A stretch of DNA of 64,000 nucleotides from DASUPK01 sp963843085 (GCA_963843085.1 CAWJJG010000011.1:248001-312000); one strand, 5' to 3'; positions 45,926-54,726 are shown, counted from the stretch's first letter. Notes: a model not told the origin generated them from the letters alone. Made by a program: numbers and translations.

Positions 45926-45954
45926 ACCGCAGGTAGGTGAGGACGGCGAGCACG
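45909..45954 (-). repeat. 46-bp repeat at the NarL regulator 3' end
   Basis: Right-hand partner of 43064-43109 (one mismatch). It is the natural end of the response-regulator gene plus 9 bases after its TAG. The distance between the copies is 2845 bp, which corresponds to the kinase gene and its upstream region. Confidence 0.8.
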
Positions 45955-46565
45955 CGGCGGTGATCCGAGGCGGCCGGAAGCAGGTCGAGCTTCGAGAAGA
46001 TGCTGGTGACGTGCTTTTCGACGGCGCGCTCGGTGATCACGAGCTCGTCGGCGATCGCCTGGTTCGAGCGCCCCTCCGCCATCAGCGCCAGCACCTCGCG
46101 CTCGCGCGGGGTGAGTACGGCGAGGGGGTCATCGCGGCGCTGGCGGCCGAGGAGCAGCGAGACGACCTCGGGGTCGAGGGCCGATCCGCCGTCGGCGACC
46201 CGGCGAACCGAGTCCGTGAAGCGCTCGACGTCGGCCACGCGATCCTTCAAGAGGTAGCCGACTCCCTCGGCCGTCGAGGCAACGAGTTCGAGCGCGTAGC
46301 CCTCCTCGGCGTACTGGCTCAGCACCAAGACGCCGGTCCCCGGCAGCTCCTGACGGATCTCCAGGGCCGCGCGAATGCCGTCGTCGGCATTGGCCGGCGG
46401 CATACGAATGTCGACGACCGCGGCATCGGGGTTGTGCGCGCGGACCTTTCGCAGGAGGTCATCGGCGTCCGCGGCCTGACCGACGACCTCCCAGCCGGCG
46501 TCCTCGAGCAGGCGGGCGATTCCCTCCCTGAAGAGTGTCGAGTCGTCCGCGACGACTACCCGCAT
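45918..46565 (-). CDS. NarL/LuxR-type response regulator
   Basis: A 215-residue regulator. The receiver domain (1-120) has the acidic pocket VVVADDS, the phospho-accepting Asp in AAVVDIRMPP and Lys in GYLLKDRVADVERF. The C-terminal LuxR helix-turn-helix reads LTPREREVLALMAEGRSNQ and ERAVEKHVTSIFSKL. It lies between the receiver-only gene and the four-GAF kinase on one strand and is the best local candidate to bind the conserved island element. It could be served by any of the three HisKA_3 kinases of the island. Confidence 0.94.
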   Translation of the reverse strand: MRVVVADDSTLFREGIARLLEDAGWEVVGQAADADDLLRKVRAHNPDAAVVDIRMPPANADDGIRAALEIRQELPGTGVLVLSQYAEEGYALELVASTAEGVGYLLKDRVADVERFTDSVRRVADGGSALDPEVVSLLLGRQRRDDPLAVLTPREREVLALMAEGRSNQAIADELVITERAVEKHVTSIFSKLDLLPAASDHRRVLAVLTYLRSG

Positions 46566-46596
46566 GGAACCTCGTTTCGCGCGCCGCGTGCGGGCC

Positions 46597-46950
46597 TCAT
46601 GAGACGAGTGCCCGGACGGCGGCGCCGCTCAGCTCCGACTTCGGGATGAAGCCGCAGGCTGGCGAGTCGCCAAAGACCCCGGCCAGGTATGAGACGTCGC
46701 GGCTCGAGGTGAGGACGATCGCTGGCCTGCCGGCCCGGCGGTGAATCTGTTTCGCCGCCTCGACGCCGTTGGTGTCAGGGAGCTGGATGTCGAGGAGGAT
46801 GACATCCGGGGCGAGATCGCGCGCGGCCGCGATCGCCGAGGCGGCGTCGCCGGCCTCGCCGACCACCTCGAAGCCCTCGGCCTCAAGGAACTCGCGCGCG
46901 CTTGCGCGAAAGCCCGGATGATCATCGACGATCAAGATTGTCTCGCCCAT
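46597..46950 (-). CDS. Stand-alone receiver-domain response regulator
   Basis: A 117-residue single receiver starting at ATG 46950 (MGETILIVDDHPGFRASARE). The phospho-accepting Asp is in VILLDIQLPDTNG, the Thr/Ser in IVLTSSRD and the Lys in GFIPKSELSG. There is no output domain, so it works through protein contact or as a phosphate sink. A longer reading to 47256 adds unrelated sequence, including a kinase-tail remnant. The NarL-type regulator follows after 31 bp, suggesting one operon. The 219 bp upstream to 47169 hold the kinase-tail remnant and no other gene. Confidence 0.88.
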   Translation of the reverse strand: MGETILIVDDHPGFRASAREFLEAEGFEVVGEAGDAASAIAAARDLAPDVILLDIQLPDTNGVEAAKQIHRRAGRPAIVLTSSRDVSYLAGVFGDSPACGFIPKSELSGAAVRALVS

Positions 46951-47079
46951 TGCCCAGGCGATTCTCGCGTTCGCCGATGCCATTCGCAATACGGCTACCC
47001 GCACTGCGGCCTCGTTAGTCGCGGACCCACAGACCGGACACCGGTGCTGTTCCGGAAACCGGCCGACGCCGAACCGACC

Positions 47080-47116
47080 GTCAGGACACCAGGTGGCCGG
47101 CTGTTCTCGGGCGTCC
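47080..47116 (-). repeat. Repeat of a histidine-kinase tail, copy 1
   Basis: About 37 bases resemble 50269-50305 (32 identities by eye, with 18 consecutive bases identical). On the minus strand both read LDAREQPA or TDAREQPA, which is the C-terminal tail of the frameshifted MASE1 kinase at the second site. Here no kinase is attached, so this looks like a leftover end of a duplicated or deleted kinase gene upstream of the receiver gene. Confidence 0.6.
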
Positions 47117-47169
47117 AGCGCCGGCACCCTTCCGAGCGTCAGGCATCTCCGAACACGCGAGGACGAGCC

Positions 47170-47328
47170 ATGAAGCCCCACATGAACTACATCCTTGCCA
47201 GGCAACGGGTCACCGACCTCCAGCGCGGCGCCGCGCACGGGCGACCCGCGGGTCAAGCCCGGGCGGCACGGCGCAACTCGCGCACGAAAAAGGAGCAGTC
47301 CGTTCCCCGAGCAAAGGAGTCCAGGTGA
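47170..47328 (+). CDS. Small basic ORF (52 aa) coupled to the FAD oxidase
   Basis: Reads MKPHMNYILARQRVTDLQRG and continues into an Arg/Ala/Lys-rich tail. GAGGA lies 6 nt before the ATG. Its TGA overlaps the GTG of the FAD oxidase (GTGA at 47325-47328), so the arrangement would couple the two. No domain is recognised. The start resembles other very short actinobacterial ORFs of the MNYxLAxxR type, an impression that has not been checked. Confidence 0.5.
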   Translation: MKPHMNYILARQRVTDLQRGAAHGRPAGQARAARRNSRTKKEQSVPRAKESR

Positions 47329-48701
47329 AGACCACGCCCGATGTCTCGATTTCCAACCTCCGCGCCGAGTTGAACGGCAAGGTGATCACCCCTGATCACC
47401 ACGGATACGACGATGCGCGTCGTGTCTTCTTCACCGCGTTCGACCGCCGGCCCGCCGCGATCGTCCGCGCCGCCGAGGCATCCGATGTGTCCCGCGTAGT
47501 CAACCTGGCCCGGGAGACAGGCGCCGAGCTTGCGGTGCGGAGCGGCGGCCACAGCCGCGCCGGCCACGGGACCTCGGAGGGCGGAGTCGTCCTCGACCTC
47601 TCGGGGATGAACTCGATCGAGATCGATCCCGAGGGCCGCACCGCCTGGGCGCAGGCCGGCGCCAAGGCCGGCGAGTACACCAAGGCAACCGGCAATTACG
47701 GCCTCGCCACCGGGCTCGGCGACGCGGCCACGGTGGGAATGGGCGGGATCACCTTGAGCGGCGGAATCGGCTTCCTGGTCCGGAAGAGCGGCCTCACGAT
47801 CGACGACGTGCTCAGCGCCGAGGTCGTGACCGCCGACGGCGAGCTCCTACAGGTCGACGAGGAGAACCATGCCGATCTGTTCTGGGCGCTCCGCGGCGGC
47901 GGCGGGAACGTCGGGGTCGCGACGCGGCTGCGATTCCGGCTCCACGAGATCGACGAGGTGGTTGGCGGAATGCTGATGCTGCCGGCGAGCGCCGATGTGA
48001 TCACCGGTTTGATCGCCGCCGCGGAGGCGGCGCCCGAGGAGCTATCGATCATCGCGAACATCGTGAAGGCCCCCCCGATGCCGGCCGTCCCCCCCGAGCG
48101 CCACGGCAAGCCCATCGTGATGGCCCTGATGGTCTACGCCGGCGAGGTCGAAGCGGGCCAGCGGGCGATCGCGCCAATCCGCGCGCTCGCGGCACCGCTC
48201 ACCGACATGGTCCGCCCGATGCGCTATTCGGAGATCTACGACGGGCCGGAGGGACCGGGTCCGGCGGCCGCCGCCGGAACGAACGTGTTCGTCGATGGCT
48301 TGGCTTCCGCGGGGGCCGAGGCGATCCTCGAGTACCTCGAGACCTCGACCGCCCCCATGCCCGCCGCGCAGCTCCGCGTGCTCGGCGGTGCGATGGCGCG
48401 CGTTCCCGACGACGCGACCGCGTTCGGGCATCGTGGCGCGAAGATGATGGTGAACATCGCGGCGATGTACTCGAACCCGGAGGACGGCCCTGAGCACGAA
48501 GCGCGGGCTCGTAGCTTGGCGACGGCGCTGGCCGATGAAACCGCCGGCGCCTACGTCGGCTTCCTCGGCGACGACGGGGACCAGGGCGTCCGACGCGCTT
48601 ACCCACCCGCGACCCTAGAGCGGCTCGTCGAGGTGAAGCGTCAGTACGACCCAGACAATCTCTTCCGCCTGAACCTGAACGTGCCGCCGGTCGAGCACTG
48701 A
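47325..48701 (+). CDS. FAD-binding oxidoreductase (berberine-bridge/VAO type)
   Basis: A 458-residue oxidase with the PCMH FAD domain. The His of AVRSGGHSRAGHGTS matches the 8-alpha-histidyl covalent FAD site. The second Cys site of bicovalent BBE-like enzymes is not seen (GLGDAATVGMGG in that region), so single covalent attachment is expected. The C-terminal BBE motif is KRQYDPDNLFRLNLNV. GTG 47325 follows AAAGGAG. The substrate is unknown; homologues oxidise sugars, phenolics or alkaloid-like compounds. It is on the opposite strand to the two-component genes around it. Confidence 0.9.
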   Translation: MKTTPDVSISNLRAELNGKVITPDHHGYDDARRVFFTAFDRRPAAIVRAAEASDVSRVVNLARETGAELAVRSGGHSRAGHGTSEGGVVLDLSGMNSIEIDPEGRTAWAQAGAKAGEYTKATGNYGLATGLGDAATVGMGGITLSGGIGFLVRKSGLTIDDVLSAEVVTADGELLQVDEENHADLFWALRGGGGNVGVATRLRFRLHEIDEVVGGMLMLPASADVITGLIAAAEAAPEELSIIANIVKAPPMPAVPPERHGKPIVMALMVYAGEVEAGQRAIAPIRALAAPLTDMVRPMRYSEIYDGPEGPGPAAAAGTNVFVDGLASAGAEAILEYLETSTAPMPAAQLRVLGGAMARVPDDATAFGHRGAKMMVNIAAMYSNPEDGPEHEARARSLATALADETAGAYVGFLGDDGDQGVRRAYPPATLERLVEVKRQYDPDNLFRLNLNVPPVEH

Positions 48702-48726
48702 CCCGGTCGTGCCGCCGGTGCTGCGG

Positions 48727-50139
48727 TCAGGCGATCGGTAGCTGGGCCCTCAACACGGTTCCCGCGCCGAGCCGACTGTCGCATTCCAGCGTGCCGTTCA
48801 ACGCCTCGATACGGTCGCGCATGCCTTCCAGTCCGGAGCCGGGTCGCACGCCTGCCCCACCGGCGCCGTCATCGCCGATCTCGACCCGCAGATGGCGGTC
48901 GCTTCGGTGGACGTCCACCCATGCATGTGTCGCGCGCGCGTGTTTCGCGACGTTGGTCAACCCCTCGGATACTGTGAAGTAGGCCGCCGCTTCGACTTGG
49001 TCGCCGAGGCGCTCACAGGGGAGCGCGATGCGGAGGTCGACTGGCACGCTCGCGTGATGCGCCAGCTGCGTCAAGGCGTGCTCGAGTCCGCGGTCGGTCA
49101 AGACGGCCGGGTGCAGGCCGTGCGCGAGGTCGCGCAGCTCGGCCAGGCCTGCCCCTAGCTCGGTCAGGACCTCCTCGACTTCCGAGCGCGCCTCAGCGGA
49201 GAGCTCGGGATGTGCCGACAGCCAGAGCCGGAGCTGCAGCGTCAGCGAGACGAAGCGCTGCTGCGCGCCGTCGTGCAGGTTGCGCTCGATCTCCCGCCGC
49301 GCGCGATCTGCCGCATCAAGGATGCGCGCCCGCGACGCGCCGACCTCGGCTAGCTGGGCGTCGAGCACCTCGCGCTCCCGCAGCGCCTGCTCGGCCGCCT
49401 TGCGGACGGTGATGTCGAAGATCGCGCCGTCGAGCCAGCGTCTGCCGTCACCGGCCTCCTGCCCCTGACCGCGCTCGAGCACCCAGCGCACGTCGCCGTC
49501 GGCTCGCTGAACCCGGTACTCCAAAGTGAATGGCCGTCCCGCGTTCACGCCCTGCATCACCAGGCGCTCGACCTCCTCGCGGTCGTCCGGGTGGATGACG
49601 CTCGCGAACGTATGGGTCGAGCTCTCTATGAAGTCGCTGGCCGGATAGCCGGAGATGCACTCGATCTCCGGGCTCAGCCACTCCATGGTCCAGTCGGAGT
49701 CACAAGCGCAGCGATAGAGAGCGCCGGGAATGTTGCTCACAAGCGACTGCAGGAGCGCCTCGTTGGCGCGCAGGCGGGCGGCGCGGAGCCCAGCGACCAC
49801 CCTCGCGGCCACCACCGCGGGCTCGAACGGGACCCGCATGACGTCGTCCGCTCCGGCGGCGAGTGCTTCGCGCACCTCGCTCGGGGAGTCCAGCGCGGCG
49901 CCCACGAGGATGTGGGCCGAGGCCAGGTTGCTGCGACCGCGAATCGCCGCCGTCACCGATCGTGCCCAGCGTGAATCCGCGATCACCACCGGCGCGGCGT
50001 GATCGGTCAGCGCCCGCAGCGCGCCGTCCAGGTCCGCGACGCGCTCGAGACGTACCCCCGCGTCGACGAGGACTGCCCACTGATCGTCGCGCACGTCCTC
50101 CAAGCCGAGCAGCAGGACGGTGGCGTCCTCCGGGCCCAA
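48727..50139 (-). CDS. PAS-domain histidine kinase with receiver-like N-terminus
   Basis: A 470-residue soluble kinase. Residues about 5-115 look like a degenerate receiver (SPSEVREALAAGADDVMRVP keeps the fold but lacks the acidic pocket). A PAS domain follows (about 125-245, LYRCACDSDWTMEWLSPEIE, then SVIHPDDREEVERLV). HisKA_3 (IERNLHDGAQQRFVSLTLQL) and HATPase (EGLTNVAKHARATH, DDGAGGAGVRPGSGLEGM) complete it. The TTG at 50139 is a weak start. It is on the same strand as, and 99 bp downstream of, the frameshifted kinase. Confidence 0.88.
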   Translation of the reverse strand: MGPEDATVLLLGLEDVRDDQWAVLVDAGVRLERVADLDGALRALTDHAAPVVIADSRWARSVTAAIRGRSNLASAHILVGAALDSPSEVREALAAGADDVMRVPFEPAVVAARVVAGLRAARLRANEALLQSLVSNIPGALYRCACDSDWTMEWLSPEIECISGYPASDFIESSTHTFASVIHPDDREEVERLVMQGVNAGRPFTLEYRVQRADGDVRWVLERGQGQEAGDGRRWLDGAIFDITVRKAAEQALREREVLDAQLAEVGASRARILDAADRARREIERNLHDGAQQRFVSLTLQLRLWLSAHPELSAEARSEVEEVLTELGAGLAELRDLAHGLHPAVLTDRGLEHALTQLAHHASVPVDLRIALPCERLGDQVEAAAYFTVSEGLTNVAKHARATHAWVDVHRSDRHLRVEIGDDGAGGAGVRPGSGLEGMRDRIEALNGTLECDSRLGAGTVLRAQLPIA

Positions 50140-50238
50140 ACCGTCGAGCGCCCGGGCATTGCCGCTCTGCAGCCCGCCTGTTATCGGTGCCTTTCGCGGC
50201 CACCTCCCGCCGCCAGCCTGTGACGGAGTCTCCCAAAA

Positions 50239-50630
50239 TCACCAATCCGGCACAATCGGGTTTCCCATGTCAGGACGCCTTGCGGCTGGCTGTTCTCGGG
50301 CGTCCGTCCCGGGCACTCCCGGATCGGCGGCGCGATCCCTTGCAACCGGGGGCCGCCTGGGCCAGGCGTCTGCTTCGCCATCCGGCCCGATGAGCGGAAT
50401 CTCGGCCTCGAGCACTGTGCCTTGACCGGGAGGGCTCACCACATGGAGGCGTCCGCGGAGCGCCTCGACACGGTCGGCAATCCCCCGAAGGCCCGACCCC
50501 CGGTCGGAATCCGCGCCCCCGATGCCGTCGTCTTCGACCACGACCCGTGCGTGGTGCGGTGAGACCTCCAGACGCACGCCGACGCGCGATGCCTCGGCGT
50601 ATTTCGCACAATTCGTGATCGCCTCGGCGA
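50239..50630 (-). pseudogene. Out-of-frame ATPase end of the MASE1 histidine kinase
   Basis: This is the HATPase part that belongs to the kinase at 50631-52850 but is read in another frame. It continues VEAAAYYVIAEAITNCAKYA (N-box), then VVVEDDGIGGADSDRGSGLR (G1/G2 boxes), and ends in a tail of about 45 residues (…DAREQPAARRPDMGNP). Joining the two parts needs one base inserted near 50668-50675 (GAGTCC to GAGTCCC on the gene strand). Without it the kinase has no ATP-binding domain. Confidence 0.8.
50269..50305 (-). repeat. Repeat of a histidine-kinase tail, copy 2
   Basis: Original location of the 37-bp sequence that also appears at 47080-47116; here it encodes TDAREQPAA in the tail of the MASE1 kinase. 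Confidence 0.6.
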
Positions 50631-52850
50631 TTACGTAGTACGCCGCGGCCTCGACTGGGGCAGGGAGCCGGACTCGGGCATGGCGTCGATCTCCACTGGG
50701 ACCGGTGACCGATCCGCCAGGGCGGCGGCGGCGGCGGCGAGCCCCCGATCGGTGAGGACCGCCGGGTGAATGCCTCGCGCCAGCTCGCGGAGCTCATCGA
50801 GCGCGGCCGCGAGTTCGGCCGAGGCGTCCGCGAGCTCCCTCCCTGCCCTTGGCTGATCGACTTCGATCAAAGCGTCCATCAGCCGCAGGCGCAGGGCCAA
50901 CGACACCAGCCGCTGTTGGGCTCCGTCGTGGAGGTTGCGCTCAAGGCGCCGCCTCTCGACGTCGCCCGCTTCGACGATCCGCGCTCGCGAGGCGGCGAGC
51001 CGCTCATGGGCGTCGGCGTTGGCCAGTGTCTGGGCGATCAGATCCGCGAAGTCGCAGAGCTTGCGCTCGGCGCCGGGAACGAGAGCCTCAGGAGCGTAGG
51101 CCGAGGCCACCAGCGCGCCCCAGAGCTGGCCGGCCACCTGTACCGGAGCCGCGACCGCGGCTCGAAGGCCGCGGGCACGCCGGTGCTCGGCGCCGACGGC
51201 GCCCGGCGGAGGGTAGTCATCCATTCGTTGGGGCTCGCCACTGCGTCTCACTTCCGCTACGACCGTCCCGTCGTCGAGTGGCAGGTGCGTGCCGATCCGC
51301 AGGGCGCCCTCGCTCCGTGAGGTCCAGCTGCCGACGAGGACTGCGCGCACGTCACTCTCGTAGCGGACGATGTTTGCGCTCGGGACCCCCAGCAGGTTCG
51401 CCACCTCCTTGGTCACACGTTCGAAGACCGCCGCCGGTTCCGGATCGGCTGCGACCAGCGTCGCCACCCGCCGTAGCGCCGCCTGCTCGGTTGCCAGCCG
51501 GCGGTTCGCCCGCTCGCTCGCGATCAACCGCTGCTCCGCCTCATGGCTCTGCGTGATATCGGTGACGGTTGAGACCACCGCCTCCGGACGGCCGTCCTCT
51601 CCCAGCACCGGGCTCGATTTCACCGAAATCCATGCTTCATGGTCTGTGCGAGCCAATTGCGCGATGAACGCCGGCTGTGGATCGCCGCCGCGCAACACGC
51701 TCTCCCCGAAGAGGCGGTCACGCTCGAGCTCACCCCCGCTCAGATTGAACGCCGCCGGCATCACCTCCGCTGGACGATGCCCGCGGAGCCGACCGCTGGG
51801 GACGCCCGTGATCCGCTCGGCGGCCTCGTTGCACTCGGTGATGATGCCGCTGCGGTCGCGCACGATCAGGCCCTCGGCCATCGAGCCGACCACCGAGCGC
51901 AGGCGCTCTTCGTTTGCTCGCAACGCCGCGGCGGCCCCGCGCCGCTCCGCGGTCATCGCGGCGAGCACGAGCGAGGTCAGGGCCGCAACCGCAAGGAAGA
52001 GCTGAGTCGCGAGCAGGCTGTCGGTGATCGAGTCGCTGACGAAGGGTCCAGCACTGTGTCCCGTGTTCCAAATCGTGAGCGACGCGACGACCAGCAGCGC
52101 ACTCGATGCGCCGATCGGCCCGAACCGCAGCGCGGCCCAGATCATGACCGGGAAGACGACGTAGAGCACCTCGGTCTGCGAGGGCAGCTCGGTGAGGAGG
52201 ACGAGGGCGACCGCGATCGTTAGCGCCTCGGCGGACGCGCGGCGTCCGAATCGCGTTGGCCGCCCGACGACCCAGGTCAGCAGGACCGGGGCCACGATCA
52301 AGGCTCCCGAAAAGTCCCCGAGCCACCAGGTCCGCCAGACATGGACCACCTGACCGGAATCGATGACGTTCCCCAAGCGCAGCGATGCGGTACCGATACA
52401 GGCGCCCACGAGGGTCCCGACGGCGGCGCAGGCGACGAGGCCGAGCACCTCGGCGACCCGCGTCAGGCCAATGCGAGAGCCGAACAGCCGGCGCAGGAGG
52501 AGGGCAACCAGCACGACCTCGAGGGTGTTCGCGACGGTCTGCCCGAGGACGGTGCCGATCGGGTCCGAGAGTCCGACCGAGTCGAACAGCTCGCCGACGA
52601 CGATGCCGGGCCATAGGCGAGGCCCCCACAGCACCAGCACCGCGATGCCGACCCCGACCGGCGGCCACAGTGCAGCCACGGCCCCGTTCGGGTAGGCGAG
52701 CTGCAGTCCGAGCTTTGCCGCCGCGTAGTAGGCCGCGGCGGTGAGCAGCACCTGGACGACGTACTTCCTGGTCGAGTGTTGGTCCAGGCGTCGAAGCGCA
52801 GTCACGCGACCCCCGATCCACCGCGTCACTGTCGCTGCTGCATTCGCCAT
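50631..52850 (-). CDS. MASE1-PAS-GAF histidine kinase, interrupted by a frameshift
   Basis: A 739-residue reading from ATG 52850. Residues about 30-310 are a MASE1 membrane sensor with eight or so helices (AYPNGAVAALWPPVGVGIAV, MIWAALRFGPIGASSALLV). A PAS domain (about 320-450, AEGLIVRDRSGIITECNEAA) and a GAF domain (about 465-630) follow, then HisKA_3 (LERNLHDGAQQRLVSLALRL). It stops at 50631 just before the ATPase domain, which continues in another frame. The full kinase would span 50239-52850. Its start region is shared with the divergent ABC genes. Confidence 0.85.
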   Translation of the reverse strand: MANAAATVTRWIGGRVTALRRLDQHSTRKYVVQVLLTAAAYYAAAKLGLQLAYPNGAVAALWPPVGVGIAVLVLWGPRLWPGIVVGELFDSVGLSDPIGTVLGQTVANTLEVVLVALLLRRLFGSRIGLTRVAEVLGLVACAAVGTLVGACIGTASLRLGNVIDSGQVVHVWRTWWLGDFSGALIVAPVLLTWVVGRPTRFGRRASAEALTIAVALVLLTELPSQTEVLYVVFPVMIWAALRFGPIGASSALLVVASLTIWNTGHSAGPFVSDSITDSLLATQLFLAVAALTSLVLAAMTAERRGAAAALRANEERLRSVVGSMAEGLIVRDRSGIITECNEAAERITGVPSGRLRGHRPAEVMPAAFNLSGGELERDRLFGESVLRGGDPQPAFIAQLARTDHEAWISVKSSPVLGEDGRPEAVVSTVTDITQSHEAEQRLIASERANRRLATEQAALRRVATLVAADPEPAAVFERVTKEVANLLGVPSANIVRYESDVRAVLVGSWTSRSEGALRIGTHLPLDDGTVVAEVRRSGEPQRMDDYPPPGAVGAEHRRARGLRAAVAAPVQVAGQLWGALVASAYAPEALVPGAERKLCDFADLIAQTLANADAHERLAASRARIVEAGDVERRRLERNLHDGAQQRLVSLALRLRLMDALIEVDQPRAGRELADASAELAAALDELRELARGIHPAVLTDRGLAAAAAALADRSPVPVEIDAMPESGSLPQSRPRRTT

Positions 52851-52899
52851 CGACAAGTGCAGAGATCAGGGATAGCAAATGAGCGGACGCGTCGGGGGA

Positions 52900-52911
52900 C
52901 GGTTAACCCCG
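52900..52911 (+). promoter_or_regulatory. Core of the conserved island element upstream of the ABC genes
   Basis: CGGTTAACCCCG ends 59 nt before ATG 52971, the same spacing as at the esterase and MMPL units. Nearby TACGGCTGACCGTA (52920-52933) is a further near-palindrome. The downstream CGCCAGC part of the element is not conserved here, so this copy is weaker. It lies in the divergent region between the MASE1 kinase and the ABC exporter. Confidence 0.4.
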
Positions 52912-52970
52912 TGCCGAGGTACGGCTGACCGTATTGCGCGCGCCCCCGTTTCAGTAGATCCTGGCCAGTG

Positions 52971-53951
52971 ATGGTGCTCGCAAACGAAGCTACGCAGGTC
53001 AAACCGGAGACACCGACGGCCAATGACGTCGGGATCAGTCTGCGGGGCCTCGTCAAGACCTTCCAGGGTCCTCGGGGACCGGTTCGGGCCGTCCGCGGCA
53101 TCGACGTCGAGATTGCGGTTGGCGAGACCCTGGCGCTGCTGGGGCCGAATGGGGCCGGCAAGTCGACCACCATCGACATGCTGCTTGGTCTGCAGCGACC
53201 CGACCGCGGGAAAGTGGCGCTCTTCGGCGCTTCACCCGAGGCGGCGATCGCGGCTGGCCGCGTCGGCGCGATGCTCCAGGTCGGCGAGCTCCTGCGCGAT
53301 GTCTCGGTACGCGAGCTCGTCGAGATGATGGCGTCGGTCTATCCCAACCCGCTCGGTATCGACGAGGTCCTCGCGCTCACCGGGATCGAGGCGATCGCCA
53401 ACCAACGCACCCAAAGGCTCTCGGGCGGCGAGAGCCAGCGCGTGCGCTTCGCCCTGGCGCTCGTCTCGGATCCCGAGCTACTCGTGCTCGACGAGCCGAC
53501 GGTGGGAATGGACGTCGAGGGCCGCCGCGCCTTCTGGCAGACGATGCGGGGCTTCGCCGCCCGCGGTAAGACGGTGATCTTCGCCACCCATTATCTCGAG
53601 GAGGCGGACGCCTACGCCGACCGGGCGGTGTTGATCGCCCAAGGCGAGGTCGTCGCCGACGGCCCGACGACCGAGATCAAGGGGATGGTCGGCGCGCGGA
53701 CGATCCGTGCGACGCTGCCGAACGCCGGCCTCGACGAGCTCGGCCGGCTGCCCGGGGTGATCGCCAGCGACCGCCACGGCAAGGCGGTCATCCTCACCTG
53801 CTCGGATTCCGACGCGGCGATCCGGGCGCTCCTTGATCGCTACCCGGAGGCTCGCGACATCGAGATCGCGGGTGCCGGCCTCGAGCAGGCGTTCGTGGCG
53901 CTGACCGGAGGCGGCGGCGCCAGCGAGGGCCCGGATCGGGCCGGTCGATGA
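52971..53951 (+). CDS. ABC transporter ATP-binding protein (DrrA type)
   Basis: A 326-residue ATPase. Walker A is LLGPNGAGKSTTIDML, the Q-loop is MLQVGELLRDV, the signature is RLSGGESQRVRFAL and Walker B is LLVLDEPTVGMD with the H-loop FATHYLEEAD. The C-terminal domain is of the DrrA/multidrug-export type. The ATG at 52971 is preceded by an in-frame GTG at 52968. Its stop overlaps the permease ATG (ATGA). The pair forms a half-transporter that dimerises and exports an unknown, probably hydrophobic, compound. Confidence 0.93.
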   Translation: MVLANEATQVKPETPTANDVGISLRGLVKTFQGPRGPVRAVRGIDVEIAVGETLALLGPNGAGKSTTIDMLLGLQRPDRGKVALFGASPEAAIAAGRVGAMLQVGELLRDVSVRELVEMMASVYPNPLGIDEVLALTGIEAIANQRTQRLSGGESQRVRFALALVSDPELLVLDEPTVGMDVEGRRAFWQTMRGFAARGKTVIFATHYLEEADAYADRAVLIAQGEVVADGPTTEIKGMVGARTIRATLPNAGLDELGRLPGVIASDRHGKAVILTCSDSDAAIRALLDRYPEARDIEIAGAGLEQAFVALTGGGGASEGPDRAGR

Positions 53952-54682
53952 GCTTCGCCACCTACACCCGCATGGAGCTCCGGCGAACCTTCCGCAACCG
54001 CCGTTTCTTCATCATGTCCCTGGCCTTCCCGATCGTCCTCTATTTCGCGATCGCCGGTCCGAACCGCGGGGTGGACGACCTCGGTGGAACCGGCATCGCG
54101 GCACCGGTCTACTTCATGGTCGGCATGATCGGATTCGGCTCGATGAGCGCGATGCTCTCGACCGGCGCGCGGATCGCCACCGAGAGGGCGGCTGGCTGGA
54201 ACCGTCAGCTGCGCCTGAGCCCGCTTCCGCCCAGCACTTACTTCCGCGCGAAGCTGCTCAACGCGTACGTCGTCGCCACCATCACGATCGCGCTGCTCTA
54301 TCTCGCCGGCGCGATCCTCGGCGTTCGCCTGCCCGCCGGCCGCTGGCTCGAGATGACCGCCCTCATTCTCGTCGCGCTGGTGCCGTTCGCCGCTCTCGGG
54401 ATCGCGCTCGGCCACCTGCTGACCCCCGATTCGGCCGGCCCTGCGATCGGTGGTGGGCTTGGCCTCCTTGCGTTCCTCGGGGGCACCTGGTTTCCGATCA
54501 CGGGCGGCGTAATGCACTCCATCGCCCAGGCCCTGCCCTCCTACTGGCTCGTGCAGGCAAGTCACGTCGCCCTTGGCGGCGGCGGTTGGAGCGCCATCGG
54601 CTGGATCGTCGTCGCGGGCTGGACGGTGGCGCTGTCGGCGCTCTCGATCCGCCTTTACCGGCGCGACACGCAACGCGTCTAG
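53948..54682 (+). CDS. ABC-2 type transporter permease
   Basis: A 244-residue permease with six membrane helices (FFIMSLAFPIVLYFAIAG at the start, WSAIGWIVVAGWTVALSAL at the end). It fits the ABC-2/DrrB family, whose conserved region before the last helices is visible in GTWFPITGGVMHSIAQALP. It overlaps the ATPase gene and is followed by the MFS exporter after 115 bp on the same strand. Confidence 0.9.
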   Translation: MSFATYTRMELRRTFRNRRFFIMSLAFPIVLYFAIAGPNRGVDDLGGTGIAAPVYFMVGMIGFGSMSAMLSTGARIATERAAGWNRQLRLSPLPPSTYFRAKLLNAYVVATITIALLYLAGAILGVRLPAGRWLEMTALILVALVPFAALGIALGHLLTPDSAGPAIGGGLGLLAFLGGTWFPITGGVMHSIAQALPSYWLVQASHVALGGGGWSAIGWIVVAGWTVALSALSIRLYRRDTQRV

Positions 54683-54726
54683 CTGGCTTGGCGCCGGAGC
54701 CGTTCCTTCCGGCGGGCGGCGGGTGG

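Noticed and set aside
46990..47002. TACGGCTACCCGC as another copy of the conserved island element
   Set aside because: It lacks the CCGAACCC part and lies 39 nt, not 58-59 nt, from the receiver start; similarity is too weak.
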